From: Mycolicibacterium aichiense | Lineage (GTDB): Bacteria; Actinomycetota; Actinomycetes; Mycobacteriales; Mycobacteriaceae | Direction: 5' to 3' | DNA length: 64,000 nt | NCBI RefSeq assembly: GCF_010726245.1 | Contig: NZ_AP022561.1 | Location: 4,464,001 to 4,528,000, forward strand | Part shown: piece by piece, positions 1-10,224 of the stretch | Position numbering within the stretch: position 1 is the first letter of the stretch | How the letters are laid out: each line of letters starts with the position of its first letter | The notes under the pieces: model-generated | What the model saw: the letters and a program-made list of their open reading frames with translations, nothing else | The model's database searches: none | Told to the model about the DNA's origin: nothing | Translations under genes and position numbers: made by a program

Positions 1-845
1 GCGGCAAACATCCGCTCTACCAAGTGTTTTCCATCATGGTGGCAACATTCCTCGGCGCGATGGGACTCCCCCATGTGCTGGTCCGCTTCTATACCAACCC
101 CGACGGACGCGCCGCACGCCGCACCGCTCTGAGCGTGATCGCCCTACTGTCGTTGTTCTATCTGTTCCCGGTGCTGCTCGGAGTGTTCGCCCGGCTGTAC
201 GTGCCCCAGCTACTGATCACCGGCAAGGCCGATGCGTCGGTGCTGCTGCTGCCGTCGGCAACCATCGCCGGGCTACCCGGGGAACTGCTCGGCGCGCTGG
301 TCGCGGCCGGCGCGATCGCGGCCTTCCTGGCGACCTCGTCCGGTCTGCTGGTCAGCATCGCCGGCGCGCTGTCCACCGATGTGCTGCGCGGGCGGGTCCG
401 CGACTTCCGGATCGTGGCGCTGATAGCCGGCCTCATCCCGATCCCGCTCTCGCTCGTCGCGCCGGTTCTGGAACTGTCGCGCGGTGTCGGTCTGGCGTTC
501 GCCGTCGCGGCGTCCACACTGTGCCCGCTGCTGGTTCTCGGTATCTGGTGGCGCGGGCTGACCGCGACCGGGGCGATCGCCGGGCTGGTGGTCGGCGCAC
601 TGGCATCGGGTCTGGCCATTCTCATCTCGATCACCGGCTGGGTCGACGACGACGTGCTCGGCGGCTGGCTGACAACGCTGATCGGCTACCCCGCCGCCAT
701 CACCGTTCCGCTGGCGTTCGCGACGATGGTGCTCGTCAGCCGCGTCACCCGGAGCGACGTGCCCCCCGATGTGGCGCGCATCTTCGCGCGCATGCATGTA
801 CCGGAGCGGCTCGGCATGGGGCTGGAACGAGTCCCCCGCGGCTGA
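1..845 (+). CDS. Sodium:solute symporter family permease, C-terminal part (cut by window start)
   Basis: The open frame runs in from the left edge (codons in phase from base 3) and stops with TGA at 843-845. About 280 residues are visible, with roughly seven hydrophobic segments. The stretch GLPHVLVRFYTNP matches the conserved core helix region of SSS-family acetate/monocarboxylate symporters, and the complete relative at 1322-2956 has the same motif (GLPHVLMRFYTVP). The protein would be an inner-membrane cation-coupled carboxylate importer. It lies upstream of a DUF485 gene and a second symporter, so the locus may hold two paralogous uptake systems. The true start is outside the window. Substrate is inferred from the family only. 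Confidence 0.88.
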   Translation, partial: GKHPLYQVFSIMVATFLGAMGLPHVLVRFYTNPDGRAARRTALSVIALLSLFYLFPVLLGVFARLYVPQLLITGKADASVLLLPSATIAGLPGELLGALVAAGAIAAFLATSSGLLVSIAGALSTDVLRGRVRDFRIVALIAGLIPIPLSLVAPVLELSRGVGLAFAVAASTLCPLLVLGIWWRGLTATGAIAGLVVGALASGLAILISITGWVDDDVLGGWLTTLIGYPAAITVPLAFATMVLVSRVTRSDVPPDVARIFARMHVPERLGMGLERVPRG

Positions 846-849
846 GCGG

Positions 850-878
850 ACCGTTCAGCGCCGAGCGCCAACCGTTCA
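850..878 (+). promoter_or_regulatory. Direct repeat ACCGTTCA x2, candidate operator before DUF485-symporter operon
   Basis: ACCGTTCA occurs at 850-857 and again at 871-878. The copies are 21 bp apart, about two helical turns, on the same face of DNA. They lie about 100 bp upstream of the GTG start at 975, in the only gap before the DUF485-symporter operon. The spacing suggests a regulator binding as tandem monomers or dimers. This is inference only; no regulator gene is adjacent. Confidence 0.3.
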
Positions 879-974
879 ACGCATCGTCCGCGCGCGCTCT
901 AGGACTGTGATGCACCTCTCAATAGCCTGTGAACACGACCGGAGTTCACACCTTTTCGAGCTGAGGAGCACGCG

Positions 975-1325
975 GTGTCCACAACCGACCTGCCGCCACG
1001 GGAGACCCATCCCAGCGGGGCCCAATACCTGGCCATGCAGGCCAGCCCGGAGTTCCAGGAGCTGCGCCGCACACTGCGCCGCTTCGTGTTTCCCACCACG
1101 GCGTTCTTCCTGATCTGGTACGCCACCTATGTGCTGCTGGGCGCCTTCGCCCACGACTTCATGGCCGTCAAGGTGTGGGGCAACATCAACGTCGGACTGC
1201 TCATCGGTCTGGGCCAGTTCGTGACGACATTCCTCATCACGGGCTTGTATGTGCGGTTCGCCAATCGGGAGCTCGACCCGCGCGCCGAGGCCATCCGCAC
1301 CGAGATGGAAGGCGCGGCCAAGTGA
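975..1325 (+). CDS. DUF485 domain membrane protein
   Basis: Encodes 116 residues with two strong hydrophobic helices: one around FVFPTTAFFLIWYATYVLL, one around the GLLIGLGQFVTTF stretch. This is the typical size and topology of DUF485 proteins, small inner-membrane partners encoded directly before acetate/monocarboxylate symporters (YjcH/MctB type). The GTG start at 975 is supported by GAGGAG at 963-968, six bases upstream. Its stop codon overlaps the GTG start of the next symporter (GTGA, 1322-1325), so the two are translationally coupled and probably form one transporter unit. The exact role of DUF485 in transport is not established. Confidence 0.9.
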   Translation: MSTTDLPPRETHPSGAQYLAMQASPEFQELRRTLRRFVFPTTAFFLIWYATYVLLGAFAHDFMAVKVWGNINVGLLIGLGQFVTTFLITGLYVRFANRELDPRAEAIRTEMEGAAK

Positions 1326-2956
1326 GCACCACCGTCTTGGCCGAGGCAGCCCGAATCGGCAATCCGGTCGTCAACATCAGCATCTTCGTGGCCTTCGTGC
1401 TCATCACGTTGTTCATCGTGATCCGCGCCGGTCGCACCAACACCAACGCCACCGAGTTCTTCACCGGTGGCCGGGCGTTCTCCGGACCGCAGAACGGCAT
1501 CGCCATCGCCGGCGACTATCTTTCTGCGGCAAGCTTTCTCGGCATCGCGGGCGCTATCGCGGTGTATGGCTATGACGGCTTCCTCTATTCGATCGGCTTC
1601 CTGGTCGCGTGGCTGGTCGCCCTGCTGCTGGTCGCTGAATTGCTGCGCAACACAGGCAAATTCACAATGGCCGACGTGCTGAGCTTCCGGCTCAAGCAGC
1701 GGCCGGTGCGGGTGGCCGCGGCCACCTCGACGCTGACGGTGTCGCTGTTCTATCTGCTGGCCCAGATGGCCGGCGCCGGTGGCCTGGTCGCGCTGTTGCT
1801 CGACGTCCACGGCCGCACCGCCCAGTCCTTCGTGATCGCGGTGGTCGGTGTGCTGATGATCGTCTACGTGCTGGTCGGCGGCATGAAGGGCACCACGTGG
1901 GTGCAGATCATCAAGGCCGTCCTGCTGATCGCGGGTGCGGCAATCATGACGGCCATGGTGCTGGTCAAGTTCGGTCTGAACTTCTCCGACATCCTGGGTT
2001 CGGCGCAGCAGATGGTGCATGACGCCACCACCAAGGGCGTCGCCAGCCGCGACGTGCTGGCTCCCGGTGCCCAGTACGGCGCCAACACCACCTCGAAGAT
2101 CAACCTGCTGTCGCTGGGTCTGGCGCTGGTGCTCGGCACTGCGGGCCTGCCGCACGTGCTGATGCGCTTCTACACGGTGCCGACCGCGAAAGAGGCTCGG
2201 CGGTCGGTGGTGTGGGCGATCGGCCTGATCGGTGCGTTCTATCTGTTCACCCTGGCGCTGGGCTACGGCGCGGCGGCGATGGTGGGGCCGGACAAGATCC
2301 TGGCCGCCCCGGGCGGGCAGAACTCGGCCGCCCCGTTGTTGGCCTTCGAGCTCGGCGGGGTGATTTTGCTCGGCGTCATCTCCGCGGTCGCATTCGCCAC
2401 CATCTTGGCCGTGGTCGCCGGTCTGACCATCACTGCGTCGGCCTCGTTCGCCCACGACGTCTACGCCAGCGTTCTCAAGAGTCACAAGGTGACCGAGGAG
2501 GAGCAGGTCAAGGTCTCTCGCATCACCGCGGTGGTACTCGGTGTCGCCGCGATCGGGCTCGGCATCCTGGCCAACGGCCAGAACGTCGCGTTCCTGGTGG
2601 CGCTTGCCTTCGCGGTGGCGGCCTCGGCCAACCTGCCGACGATCGTGTACTCCCTGTACTGGAAGCGGTTCAACACCCGCGGCGCCCTGTGGAGCATGTA
2701 CGGCGGATTGATCAGCTGCCTGGTGCTGATCGTCTTCTCGCCGGCCGTCTCGGGCAACAAGACCGCGATGATCCCCGGTGCGAACTTCGACTGGTTCCCG
2801 CTGGCCAACCCCGGCATCGTGTCGATTCCGCTGGCGTTCGTCCTCGGTGTCGTCGGAACGCTGACGTCGAAGGACGCCGGCGATCCGGAGATCAACGCGG
2901 AGATGGAAGTCCGGTCGCTGACCGGGGTGGGCGCGGAGAAGGCCACGCACCACTAG
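1322..2956 (+). CDS. Cation/acetate (monocarboxylate) symporter, SSS family
   Basis: Encodes 544 residues and about 13 transmembrane helices, the normal length for ActP/MctC-type symporters. Visible family motifs include FFTGGRAFSGPQNGIAIAGD near the N-terminus, which forms the start of the core Na-binding fold, and GLPHVLMRFYTVP in the middle. I chose GTG 1322 over upstream in-frame starts because it overlaps the DUF485 stop, a standard coupling, and gives a normal N-terminus. It should import acetate, pyruvate or propionate with a cation across the inner membrane. The coupled DUF485 gene supports this. The precise substrate cannot be read from sequence. Confidence 0.93.
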   Translation: MSTTVLAEAARIGNPVVNISIFVAFVLITLFIVIRAGRTNTNATEFFTGGRAFSGPQNGIAIAGDYLSAASFLGIAGAIAVYGYDGFLYSIGFLVAWLVALLLVAELLRNTGKFTMADVLSFRLKQRPVRVAAATSTLTVSLFYLLAQMAGAGGLVALLLDVHGRTAQSFVIAVVGVLMIVYVLVGGMKGTTWVQIIKAVLLIAGAAIMTAMVLVKFGLNFSDILGSAQQMVHDATTKGVASRDVLAPGAQYGANTTSKINLLSLGLALVLGTAGLPHVLMRFYTVPTAKEARRSVVWAIGLIGAFYLFTLALGYGAAAMVGPDKILAAPGGQNSAAPLLAFELGGVILLGVISAVAFATILAVVAGLTITASASFAHDVYASVLKSHKVTEEEQVKVSRITAVVLGVAAIGLGILANGQNVAFLVALAFAVAASANLPTIVYSLYWKRFNTRGALWSMYGGLISCLVLIVFSPAVSGNKTAMIPGANFDWFPLANPGIVSIPLAFVLGVVGTLTSKDAGDPEINAEMEVRSLTGVGAEKATHH

Positions 2957-2959
2957 CGC

Positions 2960-3017
2960 CGAGCAGACACAAACTCGGGCTTCGGACGACCGATCCGCCC
3001 GAGTTTGTGTCTGCTCG
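2960..3017. repeat. Perfect 21-bp inverted repeat with 16-nt loop (intergenic hairpin, terminator-like)
   Basis: Arms at 2960-2980 and 2997-3017 are exact reverse complements: CGAGCAGACACAAACTCGGGC and its complement. The loop is 16 nt. The element begins three bases after the symporter stop and ends 38 bases before the MFS start at 3056. No T-run follows, so it is not a textbook intrinsic terminator, but it could end or stabilise the symporter transcript. Similar GAGCAGACNCAAA palindromes are, to my knowledge, dispersed between genes of mycobacteria, so it may belong to a repeat family. Confidence 0.75.
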
Positions 3018-3055
3018 CCAGGAATGTGCACAGCGCGCTCGCGTTGACTATTCGC

Positions 3056-4258
3056 ATGGCATCCACCCGCACATCGTTCGCCTTCGCCCTGTTGGCCTAC
3101 GCGTTCGCCGCGGTCATGGTGGGCACCACGCTGCCGACTCCGCTGTACGCGCTCTACTCCGATCAGATGCACTTCGCAGTCCTGACGACGACGGTCATCT
3201 ACGCCACCTACGCCGGCGGGGTGTTGTTCGCGCTGCTGGTGTTCGGCGGCTGGTCCGACGCCATCGGCCGACGGCCGGTGCTGCTGGCCGGTGTCGGTGC
3301 AGCGCTGGCCAGTGCGGTGATGTTCCTGTTCGCGGACTCGGTGCCCGAGCTTCTGGTGGGCCGGGTGCTCTCCGGGTTGTCGGCGGGTGTCTTCACCGGC
3401 ACCGCCACCGCGGCGGTCATCGAAGCCGCGCCGCCCAGCTGGCGGACCCGCGCGGCGGCGGTGGCGACGATCGCCAACATCGGCGGCCTCGGCACGGGAC
3501 CCATCCTGGCCGGCATCCTGGCGCAGTACGCGCCGAGCCCGCTGAAGCTCACCTACCTCGTCCACATCGGGTTGATGGTGCTGGCCGCTGTCGCGATCCT
3601 GTCGGTGCCCGAGACGTCGAGCCGCACCGGAAAGCTCGGCCTGCAACGGCTTTCGGTGCCGCCCGAGGTGCGGTCGGTGTTCATCACCGCCGCGCTGGCC
3701 GCCTTCGCCGGTTTTGCCGTCACGGGGTTGTTCACCTCGGTGGCGCCGTCGCTGCTGACCAACGTCATCGGGATCGGCAATCATGCGCTGGCCGGCTTGA
3801 TGGCCGGCTCGATCTTCGGCGCCTCGGCGATCGCGCAGATCGCCGGAACTCGTATCGAACCGCAGCGTGCGGTTGCACTGGGCTGCGCCATCCTGGCAGT
3901 CGGCATGGGCATTCTGGTTGTCGCCCTGCACTATTCGTCACTGCCCGGCCTGATCGCCGCGGCCGTGGTGGCCGGCGCCGGCCAAGGCATCAGCTTCAGC
4001 CGCGGCTTGGCGGCGGTCGCCGAACGCACTCCGGCGGAGCGGCGGGCCGAGGTCAGCTCCACCTACTTCGTGGTGGCCTACATCGCGATTTCGATCCCGG
4101 TGATCGGAGAGGGTTTCGCCGCACAGGCGTGGGGGCTGCGCACCGGCGGCACCGTGTTCGCGGTCGCGGTCGGGGTGCTCGCCCTGGTCTGTCTCGCAGC
4201 CATCCTCTGGCAGGAATCACGCCCGGCGGCAGAGCTTTCCGAGCATGCCGCCGGCTAG
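3056..4258 (+). CDS. MFS transporter
   Basis: Encodes 400 residues with 12 predicted helices. The motif-A region between helices 2 and 3 reads GGWSDAIGRRPVLL, the canonical MFS loop (G-x-x-x-D-x-x-G-R-R). The protein is an inner-membrane exporter or importer; proton-coupled drug efflux is the commonest role of this subgroup, but the substrate is unknown. I prefer ATG 3056 because an upstream GTG start would place translation inside the downstream arm of the inverted repeat. The stop overlaps the end of the convergent DUF5302 gene by two bases. Confidence 0.88.
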   Translation: MASTRTSFAFALLAYAFAAVMVGTTLPTPLYALYSDQMHFAVLTTTVIYATYAGGVLFALLVFGGWSDAIGRRPVLLAGVGAALASAVMFLFADSVPELLVGRVLSGLSAGVFTGTATAAVIEAAPPSWRTRAAAVATIANIGGLGTGPILAGILAQYAPSPLKLTYLVHIGLMVLAAVAILSVPETSSRTGKLGLQRLSVPPEVRSVFITAALAAFAGFAVTGLFTSVAPSLLTNVIGIGNHALAGLMAGSIFGASAIAQIAGTRIEPQRAVALGCAILAVGMGILVVALHYSSLPGLIAAAVVAGAGQGISFSRGLAAVAERTPAERRAEVSSTYFVVAYIAISIPVIGEGFAAQAWGLRTGGTVFAVAVGVLALVCLAAILWQESRPAAELSEHAAG

Positions 4259-4431
4259 CCGCTCTTACGGCGGAATTCCCGCCGGTTCTCCACCGGGCCG
4301 TGCGAGCGGGGCTGCTTGGGGCCGCTGTCCGTGTGCGCTGATCCGCCCGCCGACTTCGCCTTCTTACGCTCCAGCGCCTCACGGAACTTGCGCTTGTTGT
4401 CGTCCTGCGGTTCGGACTCTGATTCGGCCAT
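4255..4431 (-). CDS. DUF5302 small basic/acidic protein
   Basis: A 58-residue reading frame on the minus strand beginning MAESESEPQDDNKRKFREAL and ending REFRRKSG. The charged, low-hydrophobicity sequence with KRKFREALERKK and a C-terminal arginine/lysine cluster matches the small actinobacterial DUF5302 family, whose function is unknown. Start ATG is at 4431-4429. The stop (TAG, 4257-4255) overlaps the stop of the convergent MFS gene. It has no signal peptide or membrane helix, so it is probably cytosolic, perhaps nucleic-acid binding given the charge; that last point is speculation. Confidence 0.8.
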   Translation of the reverse strand: MAESESEPQDDNKRKFREALERKKAKSAGGSAHTDSGPKQPRSHGPVENRREFRRKSG

Positions 4432-4452
4432 GCGGTCAGACTAACCCGTTGG

Positions 4453-4905
<453 letters not shown>

Positions 4906-4927
4906 CTACGTCGCTAGCATCGAGAAC

Positions 4928-5449
4928 ATGACCCGCTACGCGGCTTTCCTGCGCGGTGTGAACGTGAGCGGAACGACGATGAAGATGGCCGACGTCGCCG
5001 CCGCCTTCACCGACACCGGCTTCAAGAACGTCAAGACCATCCTCGCCAGCGGCAACGTGTTGCTCGACAGCGGTGCCGCCGCCAAGACGGTGCGTACGAA
5101 AGCCGAAGCGGCACTTCGGGATGCGTTCGGATATGAAGCCTGGGTGCTGGTCTACGACCTCGAGACGCTGCGCGCCATCGCCGACGGCTATCCATTCGAA
5201 CCCGAGGTCGAGGGCTATCACTCGTACGTGACGTTCGTCAGCGATCCGGCCATCCTCGACGAGCTGGCCGATCTGGCCGGCGAGGCCGGACCCGACGAGA
5301 AGATCGAACGCGGTGACGGTGTCCTCTACTGGCAGGTCCCCAAGTCCTCGACGCTGGACTCGGCCGTCGGTAAGACGATGGGTAAGAAGCGCTACAAATC
5401 GTCGACCACCACGCGCAACTTGCGCACTCTGGCGAAGGTATTGACATGA
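4928..5449 (+). CDS. DUF1697 domain protein
   Basis: Encodes 173 residues. The N-terminal pattern TRYAAFLRGVNVSG, the later IILASGNVLL-like stretch (TILASGNVLLDSG) and the C-terminal YKSSTTTRNLRTLAKV are characteristic of DUF1697, a family of unknown biochemical function in many bacteria. No signal peptide is present, so it is cytosolic. Its stop overlaps the ATG of the next methyltransferase gene (ATGA, 5446-5449), so the two are translationally coupled. It sits divergently from the Rv1155-like gene. Confidence 0.9.
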   Translation: MTRYAAFLRGVNVSGTTMKMADVAAAFTDTGFKNVKTILASGNVLLDSGAAAKTVRTKAEAALRDAFGYEAWVLVYDLETLRAIADGYPFEPEVEGYHSYVTFVSDPAILDELADLAGEAGPDEKIERGDGVLYWQVPKSSTLDSAVGKTMGKKRYKSSTTTRNLRTLAKVLT

Positions 5450-6273
5450 CAACGGAAAAGATCGACGCCAGTCAGCTCGGCGGTGTCTCCGAAACCGCGC
5501 TGCTGACGCTCAACGGACGCGCCTACCAGGCGAGTCTGCCGGGCGCGATCCTGCGCGACCCGATGGCGATCAAGGTCGTCGACTCCATCGACTTCGACTT
5601 CGACAAGTTCGGCCGTAAGGGCCAGGAAATGGCGCTGCGCTCACTGGCGGTCGACTCCTGCGCGGTGAACTATCTGCGCACGCACCCGCAGGCCACCGTC
5701 GTCGCGCTGGCCGAAGGCTTCCAGACCAGCTTCTGGCGGTTGAGCGACGCCATAGCGGATCCCCAGTTCCACTGGGTGTCGGTGGACCTGCCGCCGGTGA
5801 TCGAGCTGCGCGAGCGTCTGCTGCCGTCGTCGCCGCGAATCACCGCGCTGGCGCAGTCCGCGCTGGACTACAGCTGGATGGACCGGGTGGAAACGGCGAA
5901 CGGCGTGTTCATCACCGCTGAAGGCCTGCTGATGTACCTGCAGCCGAACGAGGCGATGGACCTTATTGCCCAGTGCGCCAAGCGTTTTCCCGGCGGCCAG
6001 ATGTTCTTCGACGTGCCGCCGGTGTTCGTCAAGAAGCTTGCCCCGAAGGGTATGAAGTCCTCGAAGCACTACCGCGTCCCACCGATGCCGTTCAGCCTCA
6101 CCACCGTGCAGCTGGCCGACCTGGTCAACACGGTGCCGGGGATCACCGCGGTCCACGACATCCCGATGCCGAAAGGCCGCGGCTTCTTCTTCGACAAGGT
6201 GTGGCCGGCAATCTGGAACTTCGGCCCGACGAAGCGCTTCCGCGGTTCCTACACGCTGCTGGAATTCGGCTGA
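5446..6273 (+). CDS. SAM-dependent O-methyltransferase, leucine carboxyl methyltransferase (TcmP-like) family
   Basis: Encodes 275 residues, the same length as M. tuberculosis Rv1153c (omt), in matching context. The LCM/TcmP fold is recognisable: LRSLAVDSCAVNYLRTHPQ, then VVALAEGFQTSFWRL where the SAM-binding acidic glycine loop normally lies, then VSVDLPPVIELRERLL and ITAEGLLMYL. It should transfer methyl groups from S-adenosylmethionine to a carboxyl or hydroxyl group in the cytosol; the acceptor is unknown. The Gly-rich SAM loop reads ALAEGFQTSFWR rather than the usual L-G-x-G-x-D-T. It is translationally coupled to the DUF1697 gene. Confidence 0.88.
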   Translation: MTTEKIDASQLGGVSETALLTLNGRAYQASLPGAILRDPMAIKVVDSIDFDFDKFGRKGQEMALRSLAVDSCAVNYLRTHPQATVVALAEGFQTSFWRLSDAIADPQFHWVSVDLPPVIELRERLLPSSPRITALAQSALDYSWMDRVETANGVFITAEGLLMYLQPNEAMDLIAQCAKRFPGGQMFFDVPPVFVKKLAPKGMKSSKHYRVPPMPFSLTTVQLADLVNTVPGITAVHDIPMPKGRGFFFDKVWPAIWNFGPTKRFRGSYTLLEFG

Positions 6274-6277
6274 CGGC

Positions 6278-6643
6278 TCAGCCGAACGCCTTGTCCAGAT
6301 ATTGCAGCGCCTCCTGCTTGCCCAGTCCCAGCGCACGCGCGGCTTCGACGTAGGCATTGGCCGCCGCGGCCATCGCGGCGTCGGCGGGATCGGCGCGGGC
6401 CACAAAAGTTCCGAAGCGGCCACGGGTTTCGACGATGCCCGCGGTTTCCAGTTCCCGGTAGGCCCGCGCGACGGTGTTGACGGCCAGATTCAGCTGACCG
6501 GCCAGTTCGCGCACCGTCGGCAGCCTGGTGCCGGGCGAAAGGCGCCCGTCCCGGATCCCCTCGATGAGCTGTGTTCTGAGCTGATCAAACAGCGGACGCG
6601 TGGCCTGACCGTCGACGCGTAACCAGACCCCCAAATCCGACAC
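6278..6643 (-). CDS. GntR-family transcriptional regulator (YtrA-type, Rv1152-like)
   Basis: Encodes 121 residues. The N-terminal winged helix is clear: [19 protein letters not shown], then [32 protein letters not shown], then [15 protein letters not shown] short alpha-helical tail replaces a ligand-binding domain, as in YtrA-type GntR proteins. M. tuberculosis Rv1152 has the same length and the same neighbours. It is convergent with the methyltransferase (4 bases between stops) and divergent from the sirtuin, with a gap of only 37 bases, so it likely controls itself and the sirtuin. Effector unknown. Confidence 0.92.
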   Translation of the reverse strand: MSDLGVWLRVDGQATRPLFDQLRTQLIEGIRDGRLSPGTRLPTVRELAGQLNLAVNTVARAYRELETAGIVETRGRFGTFVARADPADAAMAAAANAYVEAARALGLGKQEALQYLDKAFG

Positions 6644-6680
6644 ATGCTAAGTATCGCCCAGACCGGCTATTTTGGGGGAT

Positions 6681-7397
6681 GTGCGTATCGCGGTACTGAG
6701 CGGGGCGGGGATCTCCGCCGAGAGCGGCGTGCCGACGTTCCGCGACGACAAGACCGGTTTGTGGGCGAAATACGACCCCTACGAATTGTCGAGCACAGAC
6801 GGGTGGCAGAACCACCCCGAACGGGTGTGGGCCTGGTATCTGTGGCGGCATCACCTCGTGCAGCAGGTCGAGCCGAACGACGGGCACCGCGCGGTGGCGG
6901 CCTGGCGGGACTACGCCGAGGTTTCGGTGATCACCCAAAATGTCGACAATCTGCACGAACGGGCGGGCAGCAACCCGGTCCACCACCTGCACGGCAGCCT
7001 GTTCGAGTTCTGGTGCGACACCTGCGGTTCGCGCTACCACGGTCAACTGCCGGACATGCCGGAGCCTGAGCTGGAGAAGATGCCGCCGCAGTGCGAATGC
7101 GGCGGACTGGTCCGTCCCGGGATCGTCTGGTTCGGCGAACAGCTGCCCGACGAGCCGTGGCAGGCCGCCGTCGAAGCGGTGGCGACCTCCGACGTCCTGG
7201 TGGTGGTGGGCACATCCGGGATCGTCTATCCGGCGGCCGGCCTTCCGGATGTGGCGTTGGCCCGCGGAGCCGTCGTCGTGGAAGTCAATCCCGAGCCGAC
7301 TCCGCTGTCGGCGAATGCGACGCTCACCATCCGCGAGTCGGCCAGCACCGCGCTGCCGACCCTGCTGCAGCAGTTGCCCGAACTGTTGACGAACTAG
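6681..7397 (+). CDS. NAD-dependent protein deacylase (SIR2 family, CobB-like)
   Basis: Encodes 238 residues. NAD-binding GAGISAES is at 8-15, the TQNVDN motif at 85-90, catalytic His104 is in HLHG, and four zinc cysteines are near 112, 115, 138 and 140. Tyr53 and Arg56 (YLWR) form the YxxR pair that recognises acidic acyl groups in SIRT5/CobB-type enzymes. It should therefore remove succinyl as well as acetyl groups from lysines, using NAD. I placed the start at GTG 6681 to match the MR(I/V)AVLSGAG start of Rv1151c; a TTG at 6672 is the alternative. No strong ribosome site precedes it, so a leaderless transcript is possible. Confidence 0.93.
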   Translation: MRIAVLSGAGISAESGVPTFRDDKTGLWAKYDPYELSSTDGWQNHPERVWAWYLWRHHLVQQVEPNDGHRAVAAWRDYAEVSVITQNVDNLHERAGSNPVHHLHGSLFEFWCDTCGSRYHGQLPDMPEPELEKMPPQCECGGLVRPGIVWFGEQLPDEPWQAAVEAVATSDVLVVVGTSGIVYPAAGLPDVALARGAVVVEVNPEPTPLSANATLTIRESASTALPTLLQQLPELLTN

Positions 7398-8026
7398 TTC
7401 TTCGTCGCCCGGCCCAGTGCGACCTCGTGTACCGGCAGTGGCACCCATGCCGGGAACTGCGCCTCGCGGCGCGCGGTCGCGATGACGAACCCGGCCCCGG
7501 AGATCGCGCGCTCGGTGTCGCGGTGCGTGTGGCAGTTGCCTGCGAACCGCGGCCAGATCGTGGCGTCGGCCACCCGCTGCACTTGACCGCGCCATCCGCC
7601 TTCGGCGATGTGCTCGAAGTAGCGCAGCTCGCCGCCCGGCTTCAGCACGGACTTGAGCTGCCGCAGCACCCCGTCGGGGTCGGCGACCGAGCACAGCACC
7701 AGTGAGCACACCACCGCATCGAACGGTTCGGTCGCGGGCATGGTCTCGACGGTCGACTCGATCACGGTGACCGGAATGCGGGCCGCCGCGGCGGCGCGTT
7801 CGGCCAACGGTGCGAGGCGGGTCTCCGGCTCGAGGGCGACCACCTCGGTCACCGTGTCGGGATAGAACTCGAAGTTGGTTCCGGTGCCCGCCCCGACCTC
7901 GAGGACACGCCCATGCAGCCCGGCGAGATTCTCGCGGCGGAGCCTGCGCATGGCCTCGGACTCATGAGCGGACAACATCGTCCAGAAGCGGGCGAAGAAC
8001 GGGTTGTCCACGGTCTGCTGTGACAT
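7394..8026 (-). CDS. Class I SAM-dependent methyltransferase
   Basis: Encodes 210 residues. The SAM-binding loop [15 protein letters not shown] lies near residue 40, followed by the acidic VVALEPE strand end, and the post-motif [17 protein letters not shown]. These are standard Rossmann-like methyltransferase motifs of the Methyltransf_11 type. The later [13 protein letters not shown] and the C-terminal region resemble the UbiE/thiopurine-type phospholipid or small-molecule methyltransferases. ATG 8026 is preferred because GGAGG lies 11 bases upstream; an in-frame start at 8056 is possible. The 3-prime end overlaps the sirtuin stop by four bases. Acceptor unknown. Confidence 0.88.
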   Translation of the reverse strand: MSQQTVDNPFFARFWTMLSAHESEAMRRLRRENLAGLHGRVLEVGAGTGTNFEFYPDTVTEVVALEPETRLAPLAERAAAAARIPVTVIESTVETMPATEPFDAVVCSLVLCSVADPDGVLRQLKSVLKPGGELRYFEHIAEGGWRGQVQRVADATIWPRFAGNCHTHRDTERAISGAGFVIATARREAQFPAWVPLPVHEVALGRATKN

Positions 8027-8199
8027 ATCTGTGATGTCCTCCCTGCTCAGAGCCACCCTAGCCGCAGGCGGTTTTTGGCCGCAGCCGTGACCAACCTGAC
8101 TTTTGAGTAAGGCACGACCTGACTCGCGAGTAACAATTGCCAGGAAACTCCGAATCCTGGCTCAAAGATTCCTTAATGCCGACTCATAGAGTCCTGGGT

Positions 8200-8331
8200 A
8201 TGTGGATCGACGACACCAGTGCCGATGTCATCAAGATCGATTTCGACGCGCTGTATCACGGAGACTTTCTCGTGGAGGGTGACACCTCCGAGCAGTTCGA
8301 GGACAAGCCGCCGCTCGCCAACGCGAGCTAG
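8200..8331 (+). pseudogene. Short ORF resembling the N-terminus of a mycobacterial methyltransferase
   Basis: An open frame of 43 codons from ATG 8200 (longer versions start at ATG 8176 or TTG 8137). The piece IKIDFDALYHGDFLVEG resembles the DFDALYxGxPxxEG opening of a family of mycobacterial class I methyltransferases, but the frame stops before any SAM-binding motif. It is either a truncated relic or an independent small protein. A strong intrinsic terminator for this strand follows at 8399-8428, so the region is probably still transcribed. No convincing ribosome site is seen before any of the starts. Confidence 0.4.
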
Positions 8332-8398
8332 CGCGCTGCGCCAAACGGCGCCCCACGGCTGATGCGGTGACGCGCCGTCCGGAGCTTTGATGTGGGCA

Positions 8399-10171
<1,773 letters not shown>

Positions 10172-10204
10172 GAATGGTTTCCTTTCAGATACTCAGATAG
10201 CTCG

Positions 10205-10218
10205 ACCTACTGGTTGGT
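10205..10218 (-). promoter_or_regulatory. TetR-like operator candidate (ACCNACNNGTNGGT)
   Basis: The sequence ACCTACTGGTTGGT fits the dyad ACC-N-AC-NN-GT-N-GGT exactly. It lies between the mcr stop and the SDR start, in the promoter position for the SDR/flavin oxidoreductase pair. A near-identical element is at 19487-19500 before the thiolase gene. Such dyads are typical of mycobacterial TetR-family lipid regulators; the protein that binds is not in this window. Confidence 0.4.
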
Positions 10219-10224
10219 TGGGGA

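Noticed and set aside
1127..3931. Long minus-strand open frame of over 930 codons opposite the symporter and MFS genes
   Set aside because: Antisense shadow: low complexity, rich in Arg, Gln, His and Asp, with no start context or motif.
2212..4341. Plus-strand open frame of about 700 codons spanning the symporter, hairpin and MFS gene in another frame
   Set aside because: It overlaps two clear membrane-protein genes out of frame and crosses the palindrome; composition is Arg/Gly/Ala-rich.
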